A DNA stretch of 5,101 bases from Acidimicrobiales bacterium (GCA_017883105.1 JADGOF010000201.1:1-5101), one strand, 5' to 3'. Shown: positions 1 to 4,531, numbered from the stretch's first letter. Program-made: numbers and translations. Notes: generated by a model not told the origin, from the letters alone.

Positions 1-78
1 CTTGTCCGAGTCATCCGGCTGAGCAAGGCCTTTGTCCTCTGGTTGCGCACGGTCATGTGGGCCACGGTGGACATGTAG
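1..78 (+). CDS. C-terminal end of an unidentified protein (5' part outside window)
   Basis: Reading from base 1 in frame 1 gives 25 sense codons and then TAG at 76-78. The peptide is basic and hydrophobic, containing RLSKAFVLWLRTVMW and ending in VDM. I do not recognise the family. About 22 of 25 codons end in G or C, as in the confirmed genes here; frame 2 hits a stop within seven codons, and frame 3 stays open but has poor third-position bias. That bias is the only evidence that this is coding. The aromatic, amphipathic character would suit a membrane-associated C-terminus, but this is inference. It ends 53 bp before the first csbD start and may be co-transcribed with it. The alternative is that it is chance open sequence upstream of csbD. 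Confidence 0.45.
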   Translation, partial: LVRVIRLSKAFVLWLRTVMWATVDM

Positions 79-114
79 CCAGGCCAATAAGGGTCCGGCA
101 CGCGTCACGAGGTT

Positions 115-122
115 GAAGGAGG
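115..122 (+). promoter_or_regulatory. Strong Shine-Dalgarno sequence for the first csbD
   Basis: GAAGGAGG lies 9 bases before the ATG at 132. It is nearly a full anti-16S match and the strongest ribosome binding site in the window. It fixes the start of the 63-residue CsbD protein and suggests efficient translation. Confidence 0.85.
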
Positions 123-131
123 CGAAACGAG

Positions 132-323
132 ATGGCTGGAAAGACAGATCAGATGAAGGGCAAGGCGAAAGGAGCCGTCGGCGACCTGACCGGGAACAAG
201 GACCTGAAGGCAGAGGGCACAGCGGACCGCCAGGCCGGTGAGGTCAAAGAAAAGGTCGGCAAGGTCGAGGAGAAGGTCGACGAGGGCATCGACAAGGTGA
301 AAGACGTCCTCCACAAGAAGTAG
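132..323 (+). CDS. CsbD family stress protein (first copy)
   Basis: A 63-residue, very hydrophilic, lysine- and glutamate-rich protein. It has the CsbD hallmark: KGKAK at residues 9-13, then a V-G-x-x-T-G-N run at 16-22 followed by D-L and a Gly near 29. The second half is a charged helix with repeated E-K-V/K-V-E-E spacing (about residues 34-60), likely an extended helix or weak coiled coil. There is no signal peptide or membrane segment, so it should be cytoplasmic. CsbD was named as a SigB-controlled general stress protein in Bacillus subtilis; its biochemical role is not established. Length is normal for the family and the start is fixed by a strong ribosome binding site. A diverged second copy lies 660 bp downstream, with two small membrane-protein genes between them, which suggests a stress-response cluster. 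Family assignment is secure; the exact role is unknown. Confidence 0.93.
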   Translation: MAGKTDQMKGKAKGAVGDLTGNKDLKAEGTADRQAGEVKEKVGKVEEKVDEGIDKVKDVLHKK

Positions 324-343
324 GGATTCGTCGTCCATCCAGC

Positions 344-370
344 GGTTTCCGCGGACTGATCACGAGGGTT
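344..370 (+). promoter_or_regulatory. Putative SigB/SigF-type promoter
   Basis: GGTTT at 344-348 and GGGTT at 366-370 are separated by 17 bases. The actinobacterial SigF/SigB consensus is close to GGTTT, 15-17 bases, then GGGTA, so this matches at all but one position. It lies in the 158-bp gap after the first csbD and about 110 bp before the 24-codon membrane gene, so it would drive that gene, the DUF6458 gene and the second csbD. Placement beside csbD, a classic SigB target, adds weight. The match is by eye, and short motifs of this kind do occur by chance. Confidence 0.4.
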
Positions 371-378
371 GGTCAACC
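367..378 (+). repeat. Inverted repeat over the putative -10/start region
   Basis: GGTTG and CAACC face each other with a GT centre (GGTTGGTCAACC). The two-base centre is too short for a stable RNA hairpin, so a DNA operator is the more natural reading. It overlaps the GGGTT element of the putative promoter, where a bound regulator would block transcription. No regulator gene is visible nearby. Confidence 0.3.
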
Positions 379-443
379 GGGGACCGTCGAAGACACCGCG
401 GTGGGCTCGTAAGCATGAGCGCAGCGTCTGGTGTCGAATTTGG

Positions 444-466
444 TGGGTTGCGCGTCCTGCGACCCA
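444..466 (+). promoter_or_regulatory. Stable hairpin in the leader of the 24-codon gene
   Basis: TGGGTTGC (444-451) pairs with GCGACCCA (459-466) around a 7-base loop, giving eight pairs including one G-U. It ends 5 bases before the AGTAGGGA ribosome binding site at 471-478. No U-tract follows, so it is not a classic intrinsic terminator for csbD. It could stabilise the mRNA 5' region or tune translation of the small membrane gene. Confidence 0.4.
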
Positions 467-481
467 AGAAAGTAGGGAACT

Positions 482-556
482 ATGTACATCGGCCTTGGAA
501 CACTCGTCTTGGTCCTGGTAGTGGTTGGGATCGTCTATTTCGTCCGTCGGGCGTAG
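482..556 (+). CDS. 24-residue single-pass membrane peptide
   Basis: A 25-codon frame including TAG. It opens with ATG and M-Y-I-G-L-G, continues as an uninterrupted Leu/Val/Ile/Gly-rich helix to about residue 20, and ends F-V-R-R-A. One transmembrane helix with a basic tail predicts insertion with the C-terminus in the cytoplasm (positive-inside rule). AGTAGGGA at 471-478 sits just before the ATG as a reasonable ribosome binding site, and a hairpin precedes it. It sits between a csbD gene and a two-helix membrane-protein gene that itself precedes a second csbD, so a membrane-stress role is a fair guess. I do not recognise a named family. Genes this short are usually missed by automatic annotation, and coding is not proven: the case rests on the start signal and the clean amphiphilic design. 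Confidence 0.6.
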   Translation: MYIGLGTLVLVLVVVGIVYFVRRA

Positions 557-641
557 GCTGCTTTTTGGGACGTCGTCAGCTTGGGCGCCAACCACGCACC
601 CGGCGAATCCTCATGTCGTGGTCACGAACCAGACAAGTTGA

Positions 642-647
642 TGGAGG
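642..647 (+). promoter_or_regulatory. Ribosome binding site that fixes the DUF6458 gene start
   Basis: TGGAGG lies 8 bases before the ATG at 656. The frame is open back to an ATG at 581, but only the 656 start has this signal and puts the hydrophobic family core at the N-terminus. An in-frame ATG at 641 overlaps the signal itself and is unlikely to be used. Confidence 0.7.
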
Positions 648-655
648 CACAAGAA

Positions 656-919
656 ATGGGTTTGACCGGAATGGGTTTCAGCACCGTGTCTATCGCTGTG
701 GGTGCGATCATGTATTGGGCAGTGACCTACCAAGGACACGGCTTCCGATTCTCGACCGTAGGGGTCATTCTCATGGTCGTCGGGGCCATCGGTCTCGTGA
801 TCTCGACGATCGTGTTCGCCACGTCACGTCGTCCTGCCGGCGGTCGTCGACATGCGTATGACAAGCAGACCATCGATGCGGAAGGTCGTTCGACCGAGGT
901 ACACGAAGCGGTCAAGTAG
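656..919 (+). CDS. DUF6458-type two-helix membrane protein
   Basis: An 87-residue protein with two predicted membrane helices, about residues 8-25 (from STVSIAVGAIMYWAV) and 33-55 (from STVGVILMVVGAIGLVIS). A short polar loop rich in Gly and aromatic residues joins them, and an Arg/Gly-rich, acidic C-terminal tail (residues 57-87) begins S-R-R-P-A-G-G-R-R. The pattern of a G-V-I-L-M-x-V-G-A-I-G-L second helix followed by a G-G-R-R tail matches small actinobacterial DUF6458 proteins as I remember them; DUF6131 proteins end similarly but are shorter. Function is unknown. Both ends of the hairpin are probably cytoplasmic, as expected from the basic tail. The start at 656 is chosen over 581 from the ribosome binding site and family layout. 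It lies 63 bp upstream of the second csbD and is likely co-transcribed with it. Confidence 0.75.
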   Translation: MGLTGMGFSTVSIAVGAIMYWAVTYQGHGFRFSTVGVILMVVGAIGLVISTIVFATSRRPAGGRRHAYDKQTIDAEGRSTEVHEAVK

Positions 920-950
920 TCACGGAAGTGAACTAGCCGGCCGGATTCAA

Positions 951-965
951 GATGTTCAGAACATC
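951..965 (+). promoter_or_regulatory. Perfect 15-bp palindrome upstream of the second csbD
   Basis: GATGTTCAGAACATC is a perfect 7-bp inverted repeat with a single central A, lying 17 bases before the ATG at 983. A one-base centre cannot form a full RNA hairpin, so a dimeric repressor or activator operator is the better reading. It resembles no operator I can name; the half sites TGTTC/GAACA run in the opposite order to actinobacterial LexA boxes. Confidence 0.45.
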
Positions 966-982
966 ACCGAAGAGAGCTGCAC

Positions 983-1180
983 ATGAGATCGAAGGACAAG
1001 GCATTGAATAGGGTTCAGGATTTGAAGGGAAAGGCCAAGGAGTCGGTCGGTTCGGCAACGGGCAATGAAGATTTGAGAAACAAGGGCAAGACCGACCAGA
1101 GCAAGGCAGCCCTGAAGGGCGCCGGTGAGAAGGTCAAGGACGCAGCGTCGCACGTCAAAGACGCGGTCAAGGGCCGATGA
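983..1180 (+). CDS. CsbD family stress protein (second, diverged copy)
   Basis: A 65-residue, strongly basic hydrophilic protein. KGKAK at residues 15-19 is followed by V-G-S-A-T-G-N (22-28), D-L, a Gly at 35 and a D-Q pair (38-39), which is the CsbD signature. The C-terminal part carries K-V-K-D-A-A and V-K-D-A-V-K repeats expected to form one charged helix. Compared with the first copy it has a longer N-terminus and a more basic tail, so the two are old paralogues, not a recent duplication. It should be cytoplasmic with no enzymatic motif. GAAGAGAG at 969-976 is a moderate ribosome binding site, 6 bases from the ATG. A 15-bp palindrome lies immediately upstream. It appears to be the last gene of the stress cluster; I see no clear terminator after it. 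Confidence 0.92.
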   Translation: MRSKDKALNRVQDLKGKAKESVGSATGNEDLRNKGKTDQSKAALKGAGEKVKDAASHVKDAVKGR

Positions 1181-1458
1181 GTGATGCCGATCGAGCTGAA
1201 CCGGCGTCGACGTCAGGGTTGAATGGGCTGCCCGGTCCGACACGGCCGGTGACGACTGGGTGGACGATGAAGTCTCGAAAAATCGTTGGGTCTTCGCGTT
1301 CGGAATGGTTATTGGCCCAATGTCACTGACTGCGTTCGCCCTCAACTGTTCACTCAAGTGCTCGACGGAGAGCTCCAGCACCGACAGGCTTTTCGGGGAA
1401 GTGCTGGGCGCCCTCGATATCGATGCGTGCTGTCGCACTATTGGGGAACAGTGCGCTC
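1181..1458 (+). other. Gap between csbD and the flavoprotein gene, containing a gene remnant
   Basis: This 278-bp stretch holds no complete gene that I can support. Its first half has no clear coding character and no convincing terminator with a T-run. ATTGGCCCAAT at 1311-1321 is a short perfect inverted repeat with a one-base centre. Its second half contains the flavodoxin-like remnant described separately. Any promoter for the flavoprotein operon should lie here, but I see no clear -35/-10 pair. A TTGGGT at about 1286 with TTATTG 18 bases later is the nearest match, and it is weak. Confidence 0.5.
1320..1418 (+). pseudogene. Severed N-terminus of a flavodoxin-family protein
   Basis: From the ATG at 1320 the frame reads M-S-L-T-A-F-A-L, then NCSLKCSTESSSTD, then R-L-F-G-E-V-L-G-A-L. 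This matches the beta1, phosphate-binding loop and first helix of flavodoxin/FMN reductase proteins, and it aligns with VCSLSPSPTESSSE and the following L-L-D-A-L of the intact gene downstream. After Ala-Leu at about 1418 the frame continues only with unrelated residues and stops at 1467-1469, so every later part of the fold is missing. The DNA differs a good deal from the downstream gene, so this is a remnant of a different paralogue and not a fresh tandem copy. One residue also seems deleted within the loop. A GTG at 1260 in the same frame could extend it upstream. The resemblance is judged by eye over about 30 residues. Confidence 0.5.
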
Positions 1459-2076
1459 ATGTCCGATGAACCACTCCACGCCCTGGCGCTTGTGTGCAGC
1501 CTGAGTCCGTCCCCAACGGAATCCTCGAGCGAATTGCTCGCATCCCAGCTCCTCGATGCCCTGACGGAGTTCGGGGTCACCGGTGAATCACTCCGGGTTG
1601 TGGACTACGAGATCAAACCTGGAGTGGCGCTGGACATGGGACAAGGAGACGCCTGGCCGTCAATCCGAGAACGGGTGATGGGCGCAGACATCCTGATCAT
1701 GGCCACACCCACTTGGATGGGCCAACCTTCGAGTGTCTGCCAGCAAGTCCTCGAACGACTTGACGCAGAACTGTCCGAAACGGACGACGCGGGGCGGCTC
1801 CTCACCTATGGCAAGGTGGCCGCCTGCGTCGTAGTGGGCAACGAGGACGGCGCCCACCACATCTCCGCCATCCTCTACCAGGTGCTGAGCGACGTGGGAT
1901 TCACGATTCCCGCAGGCGGCGTGACCTACTGGAATGGTGCGGCCATGCACCGGACCGACTACAAGGACCTGGACAGCATCCCCGACGAGGTCGCGTCGAC
2001 AACCAAGACGCTCGCAGCCCACTCGGCGCACCTCGCCCGTATCCTCCGCGCCGAACCGTATCCCGCGATGGCGTGA
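1459..2076 (+). CDS. Flavodoxin family / NADPH-dependent FMN reductase-like protein
   Basis: A 205-residue protein with a flavodoxin-like alpha/beta fold. Beta1 (HALALVCSL, residues 7-15) leads into the phosphate-binding loop SPSPTESSS (16-24). ADILIMATPTWMGQPSS (76-92) supplies the second FMN loop, where Thr-Trp packs near the isoalloxazine. GNEDGAHH (127-134) is the third loop, as in WrbA/FMN reductase relatives. Such proteins bind FMN and move electrons from NAD(P)H to flavin, quinone or a partner enzyme in the cytoplasm. The ATG at 1459 is chosen because it puts beta1 at the usual distance from the N-terminus; GGGGA at 1443-1447 is a weak ribosome site, and a start at 1423 would add 12 residues with no family match. 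The stop overlaps the next gene's ATG by one base, so the two are translationally coupled and this protein may donate electrons to the metal enzyme. Substrate is unknown. Confidence 0.85.
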   Translation: MSDEPLHALALVCSLSPSPTESSSELLASQLLDALTEFGVTGESLRVVDYEIKPGVALDMGQGDAWPSIRERVMGADILIMATPTWMGQPSSVCQQVLERLDAELSETDDAGRLLTYGKVAACVVVGNEDGAHHISAILYQVLSDVGFTIPAGGVTYWNGAAMHRTDYKDLDSIPDEVASTTKTLAAHSAHLARILRAEPYPAMA

Positions 2077-3200
2077 TGCCCATCCGAGAAACCGCCGGTT
2101 CCATGACGCCGGCATCCGGAGCTGCAATTGTCGTGTGGGGCATGGATGTGTACCCGAACGTCCTAACCACGGCTGAACACGTGGCCCGGGCCACCGTTTC
2201 CCAGTCAATACGCAAACGGCCGGACGCATCTCCGGCCCTTGATTGCCGCCTGCGGTCCGCTCTCATGGACGGCCCTGAAGCACTGGACGCCCTAGTCGGT
2301 GCAGAGGCGGTCGATCGACGCGACGGCGTGCTCGCGCTGCTTCGCATCCACGATCTCCATTTGGCTCCGCTCGAAGACCTGGCCGGAAGTGAGCGATGGC
2401 AACACCACCCGGCGATCGCCGACCTCAAGTGGCGACTGGAAAGGACCTTCCTCGACTCGGTGTGCGCTTATGACGCAGTACGCACTTGGACCCTGCCGAC
2501 GGATCCAGTCCGAGCCCTGCGCATGATCGCCCAGGCCGACCGGGTACCCGCCGTCTACCAGTGGCTGGCCACTCGTTGCTCGCTCAGGCAGTTGGTCCGG
2601 TTCATCGAGCTCGAGGGGGGACCCGACGGCGGCTTCGATGATCTCGTGGCCATCTGTCAGATCAGCCTCGACGGTGACGCAAAGTTGGAACTGGCACGCA
2701 ACTATTGGGATGAAATGGGGCGAGGCAATGCCACCCAGGTCCACACTGAGCTCCACCGAAGGTTGAAGGCAGCGCTCGGCTTCCGCACGTTGTCGCGTCG
2801 CGAGCAACCGCTTGAGGCGCTGGAGCGTTCAGCGCTCGGTTCGCTGTTGGCCACCAATCGAGCGCTCCAGCTCGAGATGCTAGGAGCCCTGGGACTAATC
2901 GAACTCCAAGCCGGACCCCGATGCCGGAGAGTGTCGGCCGGTCTGCGTCGCGTCGCTGCGCCGCTCGACTCGCTACCCTTCTACGACGAACACACCGCCG
3001 CCGACCCGATCCACGGCAAGCACTGGTTGGAAAGGGCCATCGCCCCCCTCGGCGTCCGACGTGATGCGTCGGCCAAGATAATCGAGGGCGCCCGTTGGAG
3101 ATCGACTCTCAACGCCCGCTTTCTGGAGCGTGCAGCCCTCTTAGTCGGCGGCCCAGCGAGGTTCGATGCCGATTCATCAGCCCAGACACCTGCCGGCTGA
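2076..3200 (+). CDS. Iron-containing redox enzyme family protein (haem-oxygenase-like di-metal oxidase fold)
   Basis: A 374-residue protein, start ATG 2076 sharing its A with the TGA of the flavoprotein gene; GTG 2073 and ATG 2103 are alternatives. Residue numbers here count from the GTG. The first 55 or so residues look disordered and uncharacteristic. The helical core carries family marks: FIELEGGPDGGFDDLVAI (177-194), LARNYWDEMGRG (207-218) followed by V-H-T (223-225), and FYDEHTAADPIHGKHW (303-318). The last fits the H-x3-D-x2-H ligand pattern of haem-oxygenase-like di-metal oxidases (His307, Asp311, His314); Glu214 and Glu179 or Glu181 are likely further metal ligands. Relatives bind non-haem iron or mixed metals and oxidise small molecules with O2. 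It should be a cytoplasmic oxidoreductase fed by the adjacent flavoprotein. The reaction cannot be told from sequence. No signal peptide or membrane helix is seen. Confidence 0.82.
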   Translation: MPIRETAGSMTPASGAAIVVWGMDVYPNVLTTAEHVARATVSQSIRKRPDASPALDCRLRSALMDGPEALDALVGAEAVDRRDGVLALLRIHDLHLAPLEDLAGSERWQHHPAIADLKWRLERTFLDSVCAYDAVRTWTLPTDPVRALRMIAQADRVPAVYQWLATRCSLRQLVRFIELEGGPDGGFDDLVAICQISLDGDAKLELARNYWDEMGRGNATQVHTELHRRLKAALGFRTLSRREQPLEALERSALGSLLATNRALQLEMLGALGLIELQAGPRCRRVSAGLRRVAAPLDSLPFYDEHTAADPIHGKHWLERAIAPLGVRRDASAKIIEGARWRSTLNARFLERAALLVGGPARFDADSSAQTPAG

Positions 3201-3214
3201 ACCGACTTCACGAA

Positions 3215-3877
3215 ATGTTCTCCTACTACGGCAGTAAGCGGCAACTAGCCCACTACTATGCCGATCCTCAGCACGACCTGATCGTCGAACCCTTCGCCGG
3301 TTCCGCCGGCTACTCCCTCCACGGGAACCGATGGCGGAAGGACGTCCTCCTACTCGACCGGGACACGCGACTGGTGGGCGTCTGGGAGTGGCTGATCGGC
3401 GAGGCAACGCGTGCGGCCATCCTTGCCCTTCCCGAATTGCGTGTCGGCGAGACCTCAAGGGAATTCCTGTCCATCGCCAGTGTCGCCACTCGGACGGTCA
3501 ATTCGCTCAGCACCGCGGTAGTGACACCGTCGATGGTCGCGGCCTGGGAACAGAGCCGCTCGTACCTGGCCGCTGACATCAGCAAGATCAAACACTGGCA
3601 CGTCCGTTCCGGGGAATACACCGACGCACCCGACGTTGCTGCGACGTGGTTTGTCGATCCGCCCTACGAAGGTTACGTCGGCGACGGATATGCCTATGGG
3701 AGTCCGGGTCTCGACTACATACGCTTGGCGACCTGGATCCGTTCACGGGCTGGACAGACGATTGCCTGTGAGAGCGGCGTGGCCGGTTACCTTCCGTTCG
3801 AGCCGTTGCGCGCCGGAACTGACAACCCAGATGATGCGCATGCCGAATTCATCTGGTCGCACCACACCGAACGTTGA
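3215..3877 (+). CDS. DNA adenine N6-methyltransferase (Dam/D12 class)
   Basis: A 220-residue S-adenosylmethionine-dependent methyltransferase. MFSYYGSKRQL (1-11) is motif X, which contacts the cofactor. IVEPFAGSAGYSL (23-35) is motif I, and LLLDRD (45-50) has the acidic residue expected to bind the cofactor ribose. WFVDPPYEGYVG (145-156) holds the catalytic DPPY, typical of adenine-N6 methylation. The motif order X-I-IV is that of the Dam-like (D12, alpha) group. It is shorter than E. coli Dam (278 residues), resembling compact phage and orphan enzymes, with the target-recognition region squeezed into about residues 60-140. The start at 3215 places motif X at the N-terminus; upstream in-frame sequence overlaps the previous gene and lacks family character. 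It lies 14 bp after the redox-enzyme gene and is probably co-transcribed. No endonuclease gene is seen, so it looks like an orphan methyltransferase. The recognition site is unknown. Confidence 0.9.
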   Translation: MFSYYGSKRQLAHYYADPQHDLIVEPFAGSAGYSLHGNRWRKDVLLLDRDTRLVGVWEWLIGEATRAAILALPELRVGETSREFLSIASVATRTVNSLSTAVVTPSMVAAWEQSRSYLAADISKIKHWHVRSGEYTDAPDVAATWFVDPPYEGYVGDGYAYGSPGLDYIRLATWIRSRAGQTIACESGVAGYLPFEPLRAGTDNPDDAHAEFIWSHHTER

Positions 3878-4459
3878 TGTGGCTCGCCTTGGATTATCGA
3901 GTATGGGGTCTTGAGCAGGCGATAGGCCGAACCAGAGGAATTCCACAGGGTGGGTGTGACTAGAGATTTCAGAACCGATCTCAATGATCAGCACCTCCGA
4001 CTCCGGGAAGAGGGTGTTGGACTCATAGGTCAAGTCGTGAGCGACGGTCAATTCGTCTTGGATCTTCCAGTCGCCCAAGAACTCGTAGCCCTCTTCTTCA
4101 AATGAGGAGACAACACTCGCCATGTAGTCGAAAGCGACAGTTCTGGCGTGATCGAAGCTCTCACAGCCCTCCCGCCCCGTGGCGTGGTCGCTGTCAGCGA
4201 AGTCAATGGTGAGACCTGACACGTGGTGACGGGCGGGGAAGAAGATCGCCGGGGCCGTGGCGAACTGACGCTTCACGTCCTCCATCAGCGTTTCGATGGC
4301 TTGGCCGCCTTGTGCAGTTCGGCCGCCGTTCATCTCAAAGACCCCCGAGCCGGTGAAGAGCTCCTTGAAGTCCTCTGACCGGCCGGTATCGCCGGCACGG
4401 TTGTAGCGGGCGACGAGGTCCATGATGGCTAGAAGCGCTTCGATCTCAAATGGTTCCAC
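3743..4459 (-). CDS. NTF2/SnoaL-like N-terminal domain with unrecognised C-terminus (probably chimeric or degraded)
   Basis: A 238-codon frame from GTG at 4459. Residues 8-95 look like the SnoaL/NTF2 cone fold: D-L-V-A-R-Y-N-R-A-G-D helix (14-24), F-K-E-L-F-T-G-S-G-V-F-E (31-42), then G-G-Q-A-I-E-T, and HHVSGLTIDF with ATGR (78-95). The normal family ending, a strand pair with a W/R-rich C-terminus, is absent. Instead residues 96-194 form a Glu/Asp-rich sequence I cannot assign, still with mostly G/C third positions to about 3985, so probably once coding. Residues from about 195 on are antisense to the methyltransferase gene, a 135-bp convergent overlap that is unlikely to be natural. No ribosome site precedes GTG 4459; ATG 4423 is an alternative. 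Family members include isomerases, cyclases and dehydratases, so function cannot be given. It follows cysE on the same strand by 72 bp. It may be a pseudogene. Confidence 0.5.
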   Translation of the reverse strand: MEPFEIEALLAIMDLVARYNRAGDTGRSEDFKELFTGSGVFEMNGGRTAQGGQAIETLMEDVKRQFATAPAIFFPARHHVSGLTIDFADSDHATGREGCESFDHARTVAFDYMASVVSSFEEEGYEFLGDWKIQDELTVAHDLTYESNTLFPESEVLIIEIGSEISSHTHPVEFLWFGLSPAQDPILDNPRRATSTFGVVRPDEFGMRIIWVVSSGAQRLERKVTGHAALTGNRLSSP

Positions 4460-4465
4460 GGGAGA

Positions 4466-4496
4466 CGAGAGTACGGCAGTGCGATCAGGACTCTCG
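4466..4496 (-). repeat. 7-bp inverted repeat before the NTF2-like gene
   Basis: CGAGAGT at 4466-4472 and ACTCTCG at 4490-4496 are perfect inverted copies with a 17-base spacer. They lie 7 bases upstream of the GTG at 4459. There is no T-run, so an operator or a leader hairpin is as likely as a terminator for cysE. Confidence 0.35.
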
Positions 4497-4505
4497 CACG
4501 CAGGA

Positions 4506-4520
4506 CCAACAACCGGTTGG
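4506..4520 (-). terminator. Weak hairpin just after cysE
   Basis: CCAAC (4506-4510) and GTTGG (4516-4520) can form a 5-bp stem with a 5-base loop, 11 bases beyond the cysE stop on the minus strand. The nested CAACCGGTTG is also a perfect palindrome. No U-tract follows on the minus strand, so it would be a poor intrinsic terminator and may only mark the gene end. Confidence 0.25.
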
Positions 4521-4531
4521 AGGACGTACCC

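Noticed and set aside
333..356. Possible terminator after the first csbD (GTCC, bulge, GCGG-TTT-CCGC, GGAC)
   Set aside because: Only a 4-bp core stem with a 5-base bulge before the outer pairs, no T-run, and it overlaps the better-supported promoter-like element.
149..595. Long minus-strand open frame over the first csbD and the following gap
   Set aside because: It is the antisense of a secure CsbD gene with no family resemblance and poor third-position bias.
415..861. 148-codon plus-strand frame overlapping the small membrane peptide and the DUF6458 gene
   Set aside because: Arg-rich, low-complexity translation in a shifted frame of the two-helix membrane protein; no ribosome binding site.
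920..931. TCAC-GGAA-GTGA hairpin right after the DUF6458 stop
   Set aside because: Four-pair stem with a GNRA-type loop but no T-run; too weak to call a terminator.
1181..1222. 13-codon frame directly after the second csbD (GTG-ATG start)
   Set aside because: Too short, Arg-rich and without a ribosome binding site; no reason to believe it is translated.
1260..1469. 69-codon GTG frame as an intact small gene
   Set aside because: Its middle matches only the start of the flavodoxin fold and then breaks off; better described as a gene remnant starting about 1320.
1660..2229. 189-codon minus-strand frame opposite the flavoprotein gene
   Set aside because: Shadow of the flavodoxin-family gene, which has clear cofactor loops.
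2292..2807. 171-codon minus-strand frame opposite the redox enzyme
   Set aside because: Antisense of a gene with recognisable metal-ligand motifs; no independent family signal.
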